Assembly: GCA_012519055.1 (NCBI GenBank)
Contig: JAAYQU010000027.1
Span: 1-55,945 of the forward strand
Direction: 5' to 3'
Origin: Bacteroidales bacterium
GTDB lineage: Bacteria; Bacteroidota; Bacteroidia; Bacteroidales; Salinivirgaceae
DNA: 55,945 nt
Shown: piece by piece, positions 8,259 to 17,352 of the stretch
Position numbering within the stretch: position 1 is the stretch's first letter
Layout: each line of letters opens with the position of its first letter
The notes under the pieces: model-generated
The model's database searches: none
What the model saw: only the letters and a program-made list of their open reading frames with translations
Told to the model about the DNA's origin: nothing
Translations under genes and position numbers: made by a program

Positions 8259-9272
8259 CTAATTAGGCGAATAGCCCGACTCAATTAATATTTGATGATG
8301 ATCGTTCATTTCTAGTAATTCATTAACTGTCACATTTGGATGTTTTTTCATATAGCTTCGCACAATTTGCCATCCTATCCAACATCCTATTCTTCCCGGA
8401 CTATCATCTCCGAATACTGCAACAAATGGCGCATCATCAGTATATTTTTTAATCTCTCGTAAGTCGGTGTTGAATAGTAGTTTTTTATCTAAGATGTACG
8501 CCCACATATGTTTCTCGCTCTTTTTTGCCCAAATAATATCATTTTCGTTAAAGCTTATTTTCAGATGGTCAGGATATTTAGGGAAGGCGGCATCCATAAG
8601 GTACAATATTTTACCGTGATAAATCATAACGTTTGCCATATTGTAAACCGAATCAAGATTTTCAAACTCAGTATAAGCCCAGTTACGCACGACTTCAACA
8701 GGAAGCAATTCAGGATTAGAACGTTTCCTCATATATCGGGGTACTGAAACGCGTTCATAGAAAATACTATTTTGCCCAAGAAACTTGTCTAAGGAAATTG
8801 TAATAGCACTGTCAGTCATTAGTATAGACTCGTTAAATCCTGATACAACGGTATAAATTTCCGGAACTAGGAAATCGGGTATATAGTGTTTAATATATGA
8901 AAATGCTTTTTCTATTTCATTTTTTTGTTTTGAAAAATCGCCATATACAACTTTGATTGAATCATAGCTTTCGCGTATTTCGGGGTTTCTCAAAAACAGT
9001 TGCAAATAGTCAACAAAATTTCTCGTTTCAGGACCTCCCACACGAGCAATGCGTCTCATGAAAATATCAAATATATCGGGATATTCGACATAAAACTTAT
9101 CAATAGTTGACACAACAGTCTCATAATCAGGCTCAAACATTGCAGAATCGAGCCTTGTAACGTTAATTTCTACTTTATCGTTTAATTTAATATCAAAAGG
9201 GTTGTTATCACACGAAAATAGTGTAAACAAGCATATAAAAGCAATAATAGTTTTAAGCGAAATTGACTTCAT
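8259..9272 (-). CDS. gldB: Gliding motility lipoprotein GldB
   Basis: This 337-residue protein has a lipoprotein signal peptide with a LFSC lipobox (cysteine at residue 21), so it should be an anchored envelope lipoprotein. The GldB signature is clear near the C-terminus: DDSPGRIGCWIGWQIVRSY followed by MKKHPNVTVNELL. GldB is needed for gliding in Flavobacterium, but it also occurs widely in non-gliding Bacteroidota, and its biochemical role is not settled. It begins a minus-strand pair with the 5-formyl-THF cyclo-ligase gene. No other gld genes lie beside it. Confidence 0.88.
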   Translation of the reverse strand: MKSISLKTIIAFICLFTLFSCDNNPFDIKLNDKVEINVTRLDSAMFEPDYETVVSTIDKFYVEYPDIFDIFMRRIARVGGPETRNFVDYLQLFLRNPEIRESYDSIKVVYGDFSKQKNEIEKAFSYIKHYIPDFLVPEIYTVVSGFNESILMTDSAITISLDKFLGQNSIFYERVSVPRYMRKRSNPELLPVEVVRNWAYTEFENLDSVYNMANVMIYHGKILYLMDAAFPKYPDHLKISFNENDIIWAKKSEKHMWAYILDKKLLFNTDLREIKKYTDDAPFVAVFGDDSPGRIGCWIGWQIVRSYMKKHPNVTVNELLEMNDHHQILIESGYSPN

Positions 9273-9374
9273 GTTTTTAAGTTAAAAATTAACAGTAGTC
9301 AGGTTGTTCTACAAAGAAACTAAAAAAAATTAAAATTTTCATTTACTTACGGCTTTAATAAAGTGCGGATGTCA

Positions 9375-9421
9375 GAAAACAAGAAACGCCTTTCTTAGGT
9401 TATACCCTTGAAAAGCGTTTC
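9375..9421 (-). terminator. Probable terminator of the adhesin gene
   Basis: GAAACGC (9383-9389) pairs with GCGTTTC (9415-9421), and TTTC/GAAA continues the stem past a bulge. On the minus strand the stem is followed by TTGTTTT. It lies just after the adhesin stop at 9450. Confidence 0.5.
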
Positions 9422-9449
9422 CGGCTTTTAAAATAGAATAAAGAAATAG

Positions 9450-11987
9450 CTATTTGGTTTTTAACTGTTCATTGACTGTTTTCAACTCTTCAAAAAGTTT
9501 ATCTATTAGCTCTTTTTGCTCTTTAATTGCACCTTTTAACTCTTCTATGGTCTCGTTTTGCTCTTTATTCATTTCATTTAGAGATTTGTTTTCTGCATTT
9601 AGTTCTTTAATAGCTTCTACTAACACTGGTGTTAGTGTTGCATACTCAATGCTATAGTATATTTCGTTACCTTGTTCATCTTTTCCACCACCGTTCACGA
9701 TTTCAGGTAACACCTCTTTTACCTCTTGTGCAATAAAACCCACATTGCGTCCGGGGCGGTGGTTGGTTTCATCTTTCCAATTAAAGGTTACGCCTTGCAA
9801 TTTAAGCACACTTTGTAGTGCATCCTCTAAGGGTTTAATATTGGTTTTTAAACGTTTATCGCTATCCAGTAGCCATGCTTGTGTACCTCCTGCTATACCA
9901 TCTACTTTAAGTCTCCAATTTCCCGGGTTTACAGTGTTAATACCCACGTAGCCACCCATAATTGCCATGGTATTGAGGGTGTTAATTACTGGAGGTGTTG
10001 AGTTATAACTTAATCCTATACCGAATGAACCTTCTTTTGCTGCTTTAATAGAAATGCCCATTGCTGTACTAAACTGTCCGCTTGCTGTGGTTTGATAACC
10101 AATTGCAGTACTAATCTGTCCACTTGCTATGTTATTTCGCCCCATTGCAGTGCTAGCCTCTCCACTTGCAGTATTTTGATAACCCATTACTGTGCTATTC
10201 TCTCCACTTGCTGTGGTTTCACGACCCATTGCTGTGCTAGTCTTTTTGTTCGCTTGGGTTGCATAACCCATTGCAGTGCTAAAATCTCCACTTGCTGTGG
10301 TTTCACGACCCATTGCTGTGCTAGCCTCTCCGCTGGATTTATTTCCAGCACCCATTGCAATGCTCCACGTTCCACTGGCTTTGTTAGTACTACCCATTGT
10401 AGTGCTCCACCACCCGCTGGCTTCATTTGCGGCACCCATTGCTAATGCAAAATTATTAGATGCCACACTCTTAAATCCCATTGCAATGCTACCTTTGCCT
10501 TCTGCCTTAGTTCCATTTCCTATAGCAAATGAAAAGTCGCCAGTTGCTTCGGGTGCACCTGCTTCTCCCCAAGCATATTGCCCATCACTACCTGCGGGTG
10601 CTGCACTACCGAAGGCAAAACTTCTCTGTCCTGTGGCTTTAGCCCCACGCCCAAAAGCGTAGCTTTCAATACCACCTGCGAAAGCCTTTTCTCCAAGAGC
10701 AAATGAATTGGTATTGGTTGACTTGGCTTCATTACCAATAGCGGTAGAGTTTGTGCCTGAAGCCACAGCTTTATAGCCCAATGCCTGAGAATAGTCGCCC
10801 TGAGCCTGACTCTCATAACCGCTCGAAAAGGAGTTTTCACCAACAGAATCGACACTTAACACATACAGGCGTCCTGCCATAAAGGCATTTTTTTGTGGAT
10901 ACCACAATACTCGGTTTTGATTGGTAATGGTATCTGGTACTGTAGATGTGTTTATATCAAAATAGTTTTTACCCTCACCTTTTGCGGTTGAGCGTCCTCC
11001 TACTGTAAAACGTCCACTGCTGCCGTCGCCTGTTTCTTCGCTAACATATATTTTTGTGCTATCAACTGTGGCAACAAAGATGTTTTTTACTGGAAGCCCT
11101 TTACCTGAAGAGAGTCCACCAATAGCGAAACCACCTTTCCCAGCTTTAGTAGAATCGGTGCTTATGTATATACGTGCGCTATCCCGGTCTATGAAAAACA
11201 GGTCTTGAGTAACCTCCTTACCTGAAGAGAGTCCTCCGATAGCAAATCCTCCCTTCCCTGCTTTGCCTTGATTTTCGCGCAACAGAACTCTTACACTGTC
11301 GGGTGTAACTCTAAAGAACTTATTGTCGTTATTTTTGTATGAAGATAGTCCACCAATAGCAAAGCCACCTTTTCCGGCCTTGGCATTGTTGGTATCGTCA
11401 ACATTAATTCGTACACCCGCTTGATATACACCAAAAACCACTTGTCCCAATTTGTTTTTAACTTCAAATATTGGATCATTATCTCCGGCTGTAGAATCGC
11501 TTATTACTTCTACGTTTGGGTTTACGTTAAATGATTTTACGTCTGTTAATTGTGAGTCTCCTGACCATACAGCTATTTTTCCTGCAGTTCCTGTTCCCGT
11601 AACGGCATTTGTTGCATGCAAAGCATAAGGAACAGCCATAATAGGAGATGTTCCCATAGAAACAAAATTGTTATCAACCTTTAACTCAATGCTAATCAAT
11701 ATTGTTTCGCTCTCCCATGGTATGTCAGTAAAGTTGCCTGATAAAGCCTCGCCCTGCCCTATTACTAAACTAACTATACCAAAATTGTTGGTAGTACTGT
11801 TTTGTGTTTCAGAGTAATATACGGTATTGCTGCTTTGTCCAATGAGGCTTATACGTAAAGTAACCTCTTGATTATGAAGCGTAGCACCATCTTGTTTTTG
11901 TATGGCGGCTTGGTAGTTAAAACCTTGTTGTTGTGCTGTTGCAAATAGTGTTATGCTTAACAGCAATGATAAAAACAAATGTTTCAT
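9450..11987 (-). CDS. Large repeat-built surface adhesin with YadA-like head and S74 chaperone domain
   Basis: The frame extends upstream to 12101, but a signal peptide (MKHLFLSLLLSITLFATAQ) begins at 11987, giving 845 residues. Residues 20-130 form a beta-rich domain starting QQGFNYQAAIQKQDG, common at the N-terminus of Bacteroidota surface proteins. Four repeats follow, three containing GKGGFAIGGLSS and one degenerate. Next come many 14-residue YadA/Hep-Hag head repeats of the type STAMGRETTASGDF, which stack as a left-handed roll in trimeric adhesins. From residue 709 (SDKRLKTNIKPL) lies a peptidase S74 intramolecular chaperone domain, which normally trimerises and self-cleaves before that serine. 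A coiled coil closes the protein. No YadA membrane anchor or T9SS tail is seen, so its route to the surface is unclear. Its N-terminus closely matches the partial gene at 55762. Confidence 0.85.
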   Translation of the reverse strand: MKHLFLSLLLSITLFATAQQQGFNYQAAIQKQDGATLHNQEVTLRISLIGQSSNTVYYSETQNSTTNNFGIVSLVIGQGEALSGNFTDIPWESETILISIELKVDNNFVSMGTSPIMAVPYALHATNAVTGTGTAGKIAVWSGDSQLTDVKSFNVNPNVEVISDSTAGDNDPIFEVKNKLGQVVFGVYQAGVRINVDDTNNAKAGKGGFAIGGLSSYKNNDNKFFRVTPDSVRVLLRENQGKAGKGGFAIGGLSSGKEVTQDLFFIDRDSARIYISTDSTKAGKGGFAIGGLSSGKGLPVKNIFVATVDSTKIYVSEETGDGSSGRFTVGGRSTAKGEGKNYFDINTSTVPDTITNQNRVLWYPQKNAFMAGRLYVLSVDSVGENSFSSGYESQAQGDYSQALGYKAVASGTNSTAIGNEAKSTNTNSFALGEKAFAGGIESYAFGRGAKATGQRSFAFGSAAPAGSDGQYAWGEAGAPEATGDFSFAIGNGTKAEGKGSIAMGFKSVASNNFALAMGAANEASGWWSTTMGSTNKASGTWSIAMGAGNKSSGEASTAMGRETTASGDFSTAMGYATQANKKTSTAMGRETTASGENSTVMGYQNTASGEASTAMGRNNIASGQISTAIGYQTTASGQFSTAMGISIKAAKEGSFGIGLSYNSTPPVINTLNTMAIMGGYVGINTVNPGNWRLKVDGIAGGTQAWLLDSDKRLKTNIKPLEDALQSVLKLQGVTFNWKDETNHRPGRNVGFIAQEVKEVLPEIVNGGGKDEQGNEIYYSIEYATLTPVLVEAIKELNAENKSLNEMNKEQNETIEELKGAIKEQKELIDKLFEELKTVNEQLKTK

Positions 11988-12085
11988 ATAATTAGAAGTT
12001 AGAAATTTGAAGTTTATTTTCGCAGATATTGAGATATTTAGATGCAAAAAGACTTTGTAAAAATATAGGAAACTATATCGTTTGA

Positions 12086-12124
12086 AGTGGCTAAACAACA
12101 AAAATTAGTGGCTAAACAACAAAA
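12086..12124 (-). promoter_or_regulatory. Two 18-bp direct repeats with 21-bp period: candidate AraC-type operator
   Basis: On the minus strand TTTTGTTGTTTAGCCACT occurs twice, at 12107-12124 and 12086-12103, identical and 21 bp apart. It lies between the AraC-type regulator gene (stop at 12128) and the adhesin start (11987). AraC-family dimers classically bind direct half-sites spaced 21 bp. A poor -7-like sequence (TCTTTTTG, 12045-12052) follows about 34 bp downstream, as expected for an activated promoter. Binding by the neighbouring regulator is inference. Confidence 0.6.
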
Positions 12125-12127
12125 CAC

Positions 12128-13270
12128 CTAATTTGATAAGTTTTTTTGTTTCCAAACAGAGGGTTGAACTCCCTCTTTGGCTTTAAACTGACGAAAAAAT
12201 GTGCTTGTATCGGCATAGCCCAGACGAGAGGCAAGCTCTGTCATTGTTATTTTTGAATCGTCAGTTATGATAAGCTTTGCCTCCTCTATTCTCAAAATAT
12301 TAATCCACTGACGGAATGTAATACCCTTTTCTGTGTTGAAGTAGGATGATATGTAGGTGCGATTTGTGCCCAAGAACTTAGCCAAGTCGTCCATTGTAAT
12401 GCCCGACTTTAAAAAATGCTTTTCTGCTATCCATTGCTCTATAGATGTATCACTATTGGTATGAAGCATATCTTGGTAACTCGTGAGTCCAGTCACGGTG
12501 TTAGGTGCCGAAAACGATTGTTCATATTTGGTTTTTTCAGTCATTGGCATTTCTATTATTTCGAACTGCCATGGATAGTTAAGAAGTCTTATACCGAAAA
12601 ATGTGTAAAAACAGAGCGAAGTTAGATTGAAAATAGTTTCGTTAACAACACTACAATAATAAGTAACAAACAAGGCAAACGTCCCTATAAAAAGAGCAGC
12701 AAAAAAGGCTACTTTAATCCAATGCATGCGGGCCGTAACATCGTCTGAATAGAAGTTATCCATGATAATTCTGAATTGACGAAAGTGGCGCAAAAAACGA
12801 ACAGTAAAATAGCCAAGGGCTATAAAATATATCACAGTAAGTACAAACACAACTGCTTCTGTTGCCTTTTTAGGTAGTAGTAAATAGCTTAATATGGCTA
12901 CGGTTATGTAAATAACCAATGCAACTACCTGATATTTAACTATTTTAGAATTAATCTTTTTGGTGTCAAGAAGAAGCATAGTCGAATGAGTAAAGATAAA
13001 CGCTTGCGTTATTGCAACTGTCAGGTTTATAACTTGCGAAAACAATATATCTCGGGAACCGACGATTGTTGTACCACTTAACTGCACCAATAATTCTGGT
13101 AACGAGCCAACAGCAACTGCCAAATATGCCACTGTTAATATTCGTTTTACGATACGATAATTTCGCAACGTAGCCTTATTTTCATTAAATTGCGTAAGAA
13201 AAAGCAATCCAAAAATAGAAGTCGCGATAAACAGTGCTGTAAGTGAATTATAATATATTAAAGTGCTCAT
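12128..13270 (-). CDS. Membrane-bound AraC-family transcriptional regulator
   Basis: The 380-residue protein has about seven hydrophobic segments in its first 250 residues (for example 10-26, 43-65, 78-100, 115-136), then a cytoplasmic AraC/XylS DNA-binding region at about 280-376. Both helix-turn-helix units are visible: TMDDLAKFLGTNRTYISSYF with RQWINILRIEEAK, and TMTELASRLGYADTSTFFRQF with KAKEGVQPSVWK. Such proteins sense a membrane or envelope signal and bind DNA directly. It is transcribed toward the adhesin gene 140 nt downstream, and an AraC-style repeat pair lies just past its stop codon, so it probably controls that gene. Confidence 0.85.
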   Translation of the reverse strand: MSTLIYYNSLTALFIATSIFGLLFLTQFNENKATLRNYRIVKRILTVAYLAVAVGSLPELLVQLSGTTIVGSRDILFSQVINLTVAITQAFIFTHSTMLLLDTKKINSKIVKYQVVALVIYITVAILSYLLLPKKATEAVVFVLTVIYFIALGYFTVRFLRHFRQFRIIMDNFYSDDVTARMHWIKVAFFAALFIGTFALFVTYYCSVVNETIFNLTSLCFYTFFGIRLLNYPWQFEIIEMPMTEKTKYEQSFSAPNTVTGLTSYQDMLHTNSDTSIEQWIAEKHFLKSGITMDDLAKFLGTNRTYISSYFNTEKGITFRQWINILRIEEAKLIITDDSKITMTELASRLGYADTSTFFRQFKAKEGVQPSVWKQKNLSN

Positions 13271-13394
13271 CGAACTATCATATGTTTCTAAATCCTGTAT
13301 GCTACTTTCAATACTTTTATCAATCTAAATACAAAAATAAAAAAATGAGTTGTAGTTTTAAATTTTACCAACAAAATTTATTATCAAAAAACAT

Positions 13395-13402
13395 TATCTT
13401 TG
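13395..13402 (+). promoter_or_regulatory. -7 promoter box (TATCTTTG)
   Basis: Perfect TAnnTTTG box 44 nt before the ATG at 13447. No clear -33 box is seen at the usual distance. Confidence 0.45.
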
Positions 13403-13446
13403 TTTTTTGTATTATGCAGATTAACAACAATCTAAACTACTTGTAA

Positions 13447-14115
13447 ATGAAAAAGATACTTATAGCATTTCTAATTTTCACATCAATTTCAGTCTATTCA
13501 CAAGAGAAAAAACTCTCTTTTGGTATAGATATTATTCCTTCAGTAAACTGGACAGCTACTAATACCAAAGATGCTAAAAACGACGGTGTTTCTGCTGGAA
13601 TATCTTATGGGGCAAATCTTACAGCATTAAGAGGACAAAATTGGGGCTTTCTTACAGGCGTTCGAATGTCACACCTGAATTTTAATGTTAAATACAACTA
13701 TCTGTTTGGTTTCCAGACATATGACTCGCTCTATTCTTCCATAAGTTCGGGCTCTTCTGTAGAATACAAAATGCAACAAATAGAGGTCCCGCTTGGTTTT
13801 TCATTTCGTTCACGTGAAATAGGATACACAACCATAACAGGTGAAGTTGGTGTTATACCTGCTTACTGCATTAAAACAAAAGTTAATATCAACAGCGCTA
13901 ATGTTAGTAGAGAAACTGCAAAAAATGAAATATCAATGTTTTCAGCCGGATACTTTCTAGGAGGAGGAGTATTATATAGCTTGGGTGGCAGTACTGCTAT
14001 TAAAGCAATGCTTTCATTTTCAAGTGGTTTGACAGATTTGACTACTGATAAAAACAGCAAAGAAGATCACGTTTACTATTACAGATTAGGCTTAACTTTA
14101 GGGATAATTTTTTAA
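13447..14115 (+). CDS. Outer-membrane beta-barrel protein
   Basis: A cleavable signal peptide (MKKILIAFLIFTSISVYSQ) precedes about 200 residues of alternating amphipathic strands, such as GISYGANLTALRGQNWGFLTGVRM. The protein ends YYYRLGLTLGIIF, and a terminal phenylalanine with alternating hydrophobic residues is the outer-membrane insertion signal. The size fits the small eight- to ten-strand porin/OmpW-like barrels (PF13568-like) of Bacteroidota. The role is unknown. It is transcribed divergently from the AraC-type regulator gene, with 176 bp between them. Confidence 0.75.
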   Translation: MKKILIAFLIFTSISVYSQEKKLSFGIDIIPSVNWTATNTKDAKNDGVSAGISYGANLTALRGQNWGFLTGVRMSHLNFNVKYNYLFGFQTYDSLYSSISSGSSVEYKMQQIEVPLGFSFRSREIGYTTITGEVGVIPAYCIKTKVNINSANVSRETAKNEISMFSAGYFLGGGVLYSLGGSTAIKAMLSFSSGLTDLTTDKNSKEDHVYYYRLGLTLGIIF

Positions 14116-14214
14116 TTGCCAATAGCTTATTATTAAGCAATAGTAACTAACAAAATCTTAATAACGGGACATAATTGTCAAGATTTTACTTTAGAACAGA
14201 TTAATAACAACAAT

Positions 14215-15870
14215 ATGAAGATTGTTTTATCACAAATAAATACTCATGTTGGAAATTTTGAGTTGAACACTCAAAAAATAATCGAAGCTATCGAAAATGC
14301 TAAGATAAAAAAAGCTGATTTGGTTATTTTTCCAGAGCTATCTGTTTGCGGGTATCCTCCCAAAGATTTACTAAAAAGCAGGGGATTCATAGAAAAGTCT
14401 CAAAAAGCAATAAACGATATTTTACTACATACTACAAATATTGCTGCAATTATTGGTGCTCCTTCAATATCCAACAGTAAAAAAGATAACAAAAGACTAT
14501 ATAACTCCGCTTATGTTTTAGACAACGGCATAATAAAACACATAATACACAAAACTGCTCTTTCAAATTATGATGTATTTGATGGGTGCCGATATTTTAA
14601 CTCAAACAAAAATTTTAATATTGTTGATATAAAAGGAATTCCAATTGCTATTACAATAAGTGATGACATTTCATGCGGTATGTCTTTATTCGACCCTTAC
14701 AGAAATATAGAACACTGTACAAACAATCCGCTTGAAGAATTAAAGAAGTTAAATCCTTCACTTATAGTAAATATTTCGGCAAAGCCATTTTCGTATTTAC
14801 AGGAAAACAGAAAAATAGAGATGTTTCGACAAATAGTTTCAAAATACAACATTCCGCTGATAAACGTAAACTTAGTTGGAGGTAATGGCGACTTGATTTT
14901 TAATGGAGAGTCATTAGTTTTAAATCAAGATTTAAAAGTTGCGGCACAGTTAAAGAGTTTCTCGGAGGATACACTAATTTTTGATTTTTCGAATATCCAC
15001 AAAACCATTATAACACCCTCCCTCCAAACAGATTCTTTAATAAAAATCAAAGAGGCTTTAATTTTAGGTATCAGAGATTTTTTTGCTAAGAACAGTTTTT
15101 CTAAAGCCTTGATTGGACTCTCTGGTGGCTTAGATTCAGCTGTTGTGGCTGCTTTGGCAACAGAGGCTTTGGGTAATAATAATGTTATTGGAGTGTTGAT
15201 GCCTTCGGAATTTAGTTCCGACCATTCGGTTGTAGATGCAATGCAACTGGCAAAAAATTTGGATATTGAATATCATCAAATACATATAAACTCACTTTTT
15301 GACAGTTATCGCAAAACCTTGCAACCAATTTTCAGAGATTTACCTTTTGGGCTAGCCGAAGAAAATCTGCAAGCACGTATTAGAGGGACATTATTAATGG
15401 CTATCAGCAATAAATTTGGACACATAGTTTTAAATTGCAGTAATAAAAGTGAATTTGCAGTCGGATATTCAACCATGTACGGCGATTCGGTCGGGGCGAT
15501 ATCAGTTATCGGAGATGTTTACAAAACTGACGTCTATTCGTTGGCGAAACTAATTAACTTTAAACAAACAATAATTCCAAACAATATCATAACAAAGCCA
15601 CCATCGGCAGAATTACGCCCCAATCAAAAGGATACTGATAGTTTACCTGATTACGATGTGTTAGATAAAATTTTGTTCAATTATATTGAGAAGCAAATGT
15701 CTGAGTATGATATTGTTGATTTAGGTTTTGACGCAGATGTTGTAAAAAAGGTAATTCGATTGGTAAACAGTTCGGAATACAAGCGTTTGCAAGCTCCTCC
15801 AATACTTCGGGTATCTTCCAAAGCTTTTGGCTTCGGACGCAGGTTTCCTATTGTATCAAAACTAGATTAG
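14215..15870 (+). CDS. nadE: NAD+ synthetase with degenerate glutaminase domain
   Basis: The 551-residue protein has the two-domain layout of glutamine-dependent NadE, which amidates deamido-NAD to NAD. The N-terminal nitrilase-like domain keeps the catalytic Glu (FPEL, E41) and Lys (HKTALSNYDVFD, K113). The expected ICED segment reads ISDD, putting serine (S149) at the nucleophile cysteine. The usual FDE is FDG (G124), and NISASPF is NISAKPF. The C-terminal synthetase domain looks intact: SGGLDS P-loop (303-308), MPSEFSS, ENLQARIRG, NKSEFAVGYSTMYGD. The enzyme is therefore predicted to use free ammonia. The codon at 14659-14661 is AGT in a clean frame, so no frameshift explains it. Confidence 0.88.
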   Translation: MKIVLSQINTHVGNFELNTQKIIEAIENAKIKKADLVIFPELSVCGYPPKDLLKSRGFIEKSQKAINDILLHTTNIAAIIGAPSISNSKKDNKRLYNSAYVLDNGIIKHIIHKTALSNYDVFDGCRYFNSNKNFNIVDIKGIPIAITISDDISCGMSLFDPYRNIEHCTNNPLEELKKLNPSLIVNISAKPFSYLQENRKIEMFRQIVSKYNIPLINVNLVGGNGDLIFNGESLVLNQDLKVAAQLKSFSEDTLIFDFSNIHKTIITPSLQTDSLIKIKEALILGIRDFFAKNSFSKALIGLSGGLDSAVVAALATEALGNNNVIGVLMPSEFSSDHSVVDAMQLAKNLDIEYHQIHINSLFDSYRKTLQPIFRDLPFGLAEENLQARIRGTLLMAISNKFGHIVLNCSNKSEFAVGYSTMYGDSVGAISVIGDVYKTDVYSLAKLINFKQTIIPNNIITKPPSAELRPNQKDTDSLPDYDVLDKILFNYIEKQMSEYDIVDLGFDADVVKKVIRLVNSSEYKRLQAPPILRVSSKAFGFGRRFPIVSKLD

Positions 15871-15886
15871 TCCTCCTATCTAGCTA

Positions 15887-16540
15887 TTAGTTTTTACTAC
15901 CATAAGCCAAGTCCCCTGCATCGCCTAATCCGGGCACTATATAAGATTTTGATGTGAGTTCATCGTCAACAACTCCAACCCAAAGAGTTACATTTTTGTT
16001 ACTTAAGTGTCGTTGAACATACTCGACTCCCTCTTTCGAGGCGATTATTGCAGCAATATGAACATGCAACGGTGTTCCACTTTTCAATAACGCATTATAA
16101 GACAAAACCATACTAGCGCCGGTAGCAAGCATAGCATCGCATAAAATCACGGTCTTACCATCAAGCGAGGGTGTAGATATGTGCTCAAAGCTGATTGTAA
16201 AAGAACCGTCTGGCTCGTAAGACCTATAGGCTGATATAAAAGCGTTCTCGGCTTTGTCAAAAATATCTAACATACCTTGATGTTGCGGTAATCCAGCCCT
16301 TAATATTGTTGCAAGAACTGGCTGCGCTTTTAAAACAGGAACTGAAGCCTGTCCTAAAGATGTTTGTGTCATGCGGTCGGTATATTCCAATGTTTTGCTT
16401 ATTTCATAAGCCATAATACTGCCTATACGTCTCATATTATTTCTAAAGCGCATGCTATCTTTTTGAATATCAATATCTCGCAATTCTGCCATATATTGAT
16501 TAAATACCGAGCTATAAGAGCATAAAAGTTTTATTTCCAT
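15887..16540 (-). CDS. upp: Uracil phosphoribosyltransferase
   Basis: The 217-residue enzyme makes UMP from uracil and PRPP in pyrimidine salvage. The PRPP loop is VILCDAMLATGAS (131-143), ILRAGLPQHQGML lies at 79-91, and the uracil-binding end is YIVPGLGDAGDLAYG. Length is close to the family norm. It follows radC by 30 bp on the same strand, an apparently incidental pairing. The N-terminus is slightly unusual for Upp, but all catalytic motifs are present. Confidence 0.92.
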   Translation of the reverse strand: MEIKLLCSYSSVFNQYMAELRDIDIQKDSMRFRNNMRRIGSIMAYEISKTLEYTDRMTQTSLGQASVPVLKAQPVLATILRAGLPQHQGMLDIFDKAENAFISAYRSYEPDGSFTISFEHISTPSLDGKTVILCDAMLATGASMVLSYNALLKSGTPLHVHIAAIIASKEGVEYVQRHLSNKNVTLWVGVVDDELTSKSYIVPGLGDAGDLAYGSKN

Positions 16541-16570
16541 AATTTTCTGAACTAAAGTTTACATTAATTC

Positions 16571-17269
16571 CTATAACAAGTTTTTTTCTGAGAAACTAAC
16601 AAAAGTACTGTCAGTTACTATTATATGATCGTGTAAAACAATGTCTAACGTTTGCGCTGCCGATTTAATTCGTTGTGTTATTTTTTTGTCAGGTTCGCTA
16701 ATTACTGTGCTACCTGATGGGTGATTATGACAAACTATTATTGATACAGCATTATCAGCCAACACTCTTTGAAAGATAACTCTTAAATCAACAGTTGTTG
16801 AAGTGAGCCCTCCTTGCGAAATCTTATACTTCGATATTATTTGGTTTGATGCGGATAGACACAATATCCAAAACTCCTCATGTTTAACTCCTATTAATGT
16901 TGGGAGAATTGCTCTGTAGGCATCTTCGGGGGAGTGTACAAATGTTGGAGTTTTCTCGCCTTTTGAGGCTACATAACGTCTTGCCAATTCAATAGCTGCC
17001 ATTATGGTAACCGATTTTGCTTCTCCTACTCCTTTAAATTTCTGTAAATCAGCAATTGATGCTCCGAAAAACTCTGACAAATCATCGTTGTAAGCTTTCA
17101 TTATCCGCTTTGACAAATCAACAGCACTCTCTGTGATACTTCCTGAACCTAATAAAATTGCCAACAACTCGGCATTGCTGAGTTCTCTACTTCCTTTTAA
17201 TAGGAGTTTCTCACGCGGTCTATCTTCGAGTGCCCATTGATTAATTGACAATTTTTTGGAGTTGCTCAT
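16571..17269 (-). CDS. radC: RadC family JAB/MPN-domain protein
   Basis: This 232-residue protein has the N-terminal helix-hairpin-helix region (PREKLLLKGSRELSNAELL, FKGVGEAKSVTI) and the C-terminal JAB1/MPN+ metalloprotease-like site HNHPSGSTVISEPD (H181, H183, D194). RadC was named for DNA repair, but the original phenotype was withdrawn and its role is unclear. It lies downstream of rpsT, separated from it by a terminator, and upstream of upp. Confidence 0.92.
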   Translation of the reverse strand: MSNSKKLSINQWALEDRPREKLLLKGSRELSNAELLAILLGSGSITESAVDLSKRIMKAYNDDLSEFFGASIADLQKFKGVGEAKSVTIMAAIELARRYVASKGEKTPTFVHSPEDAYRAILPTLIGVKHEEFWILCLSASNQIISKYKISQGGLTSTTVDLRVIFQRVLADNAVSIIVCHNHPSGSTVISEPDKKITQRIKSAAQTLDIVLHDHIIVTDSTFVSFSEKNLL

Positions 17270-17305
17270 GTAAAAGAGTAGGTTTAATTTCCCAAAGCTA
17301 CAAAA

Positions 17306-17333
17306 AAAGGGATAACTAAACAGTTATCCCTTT
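17306..17333 (-). terminator. Intrinsic terminator after rpsT
   Basis: A 12-bp perfect stem (17306-17317 with 17322-17333) with a 4-nt loop is followed on the minus strand by a T run. It lies 20 nt past the rpsT stop. Confidence 0.85.
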
Positions 17334-17352
17334 GAAATTTATTGTATATCTA

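Noticed and set aside
10092-10662. Open frames on the plus strand inside the adhesin gene, one rich in Cys and His
   Set aside because: They are mirror frames of the 14-residue YadA-type repeats. The minus-strand frame has the signal peptide and recognisable domains.
10040-10860. Regular 42-bp DNA periodicity resembling a repeat array or CRISPR
   Set aside because: Units are imperfect, contiguous and in frame with protein repeats, and there are no spacers.
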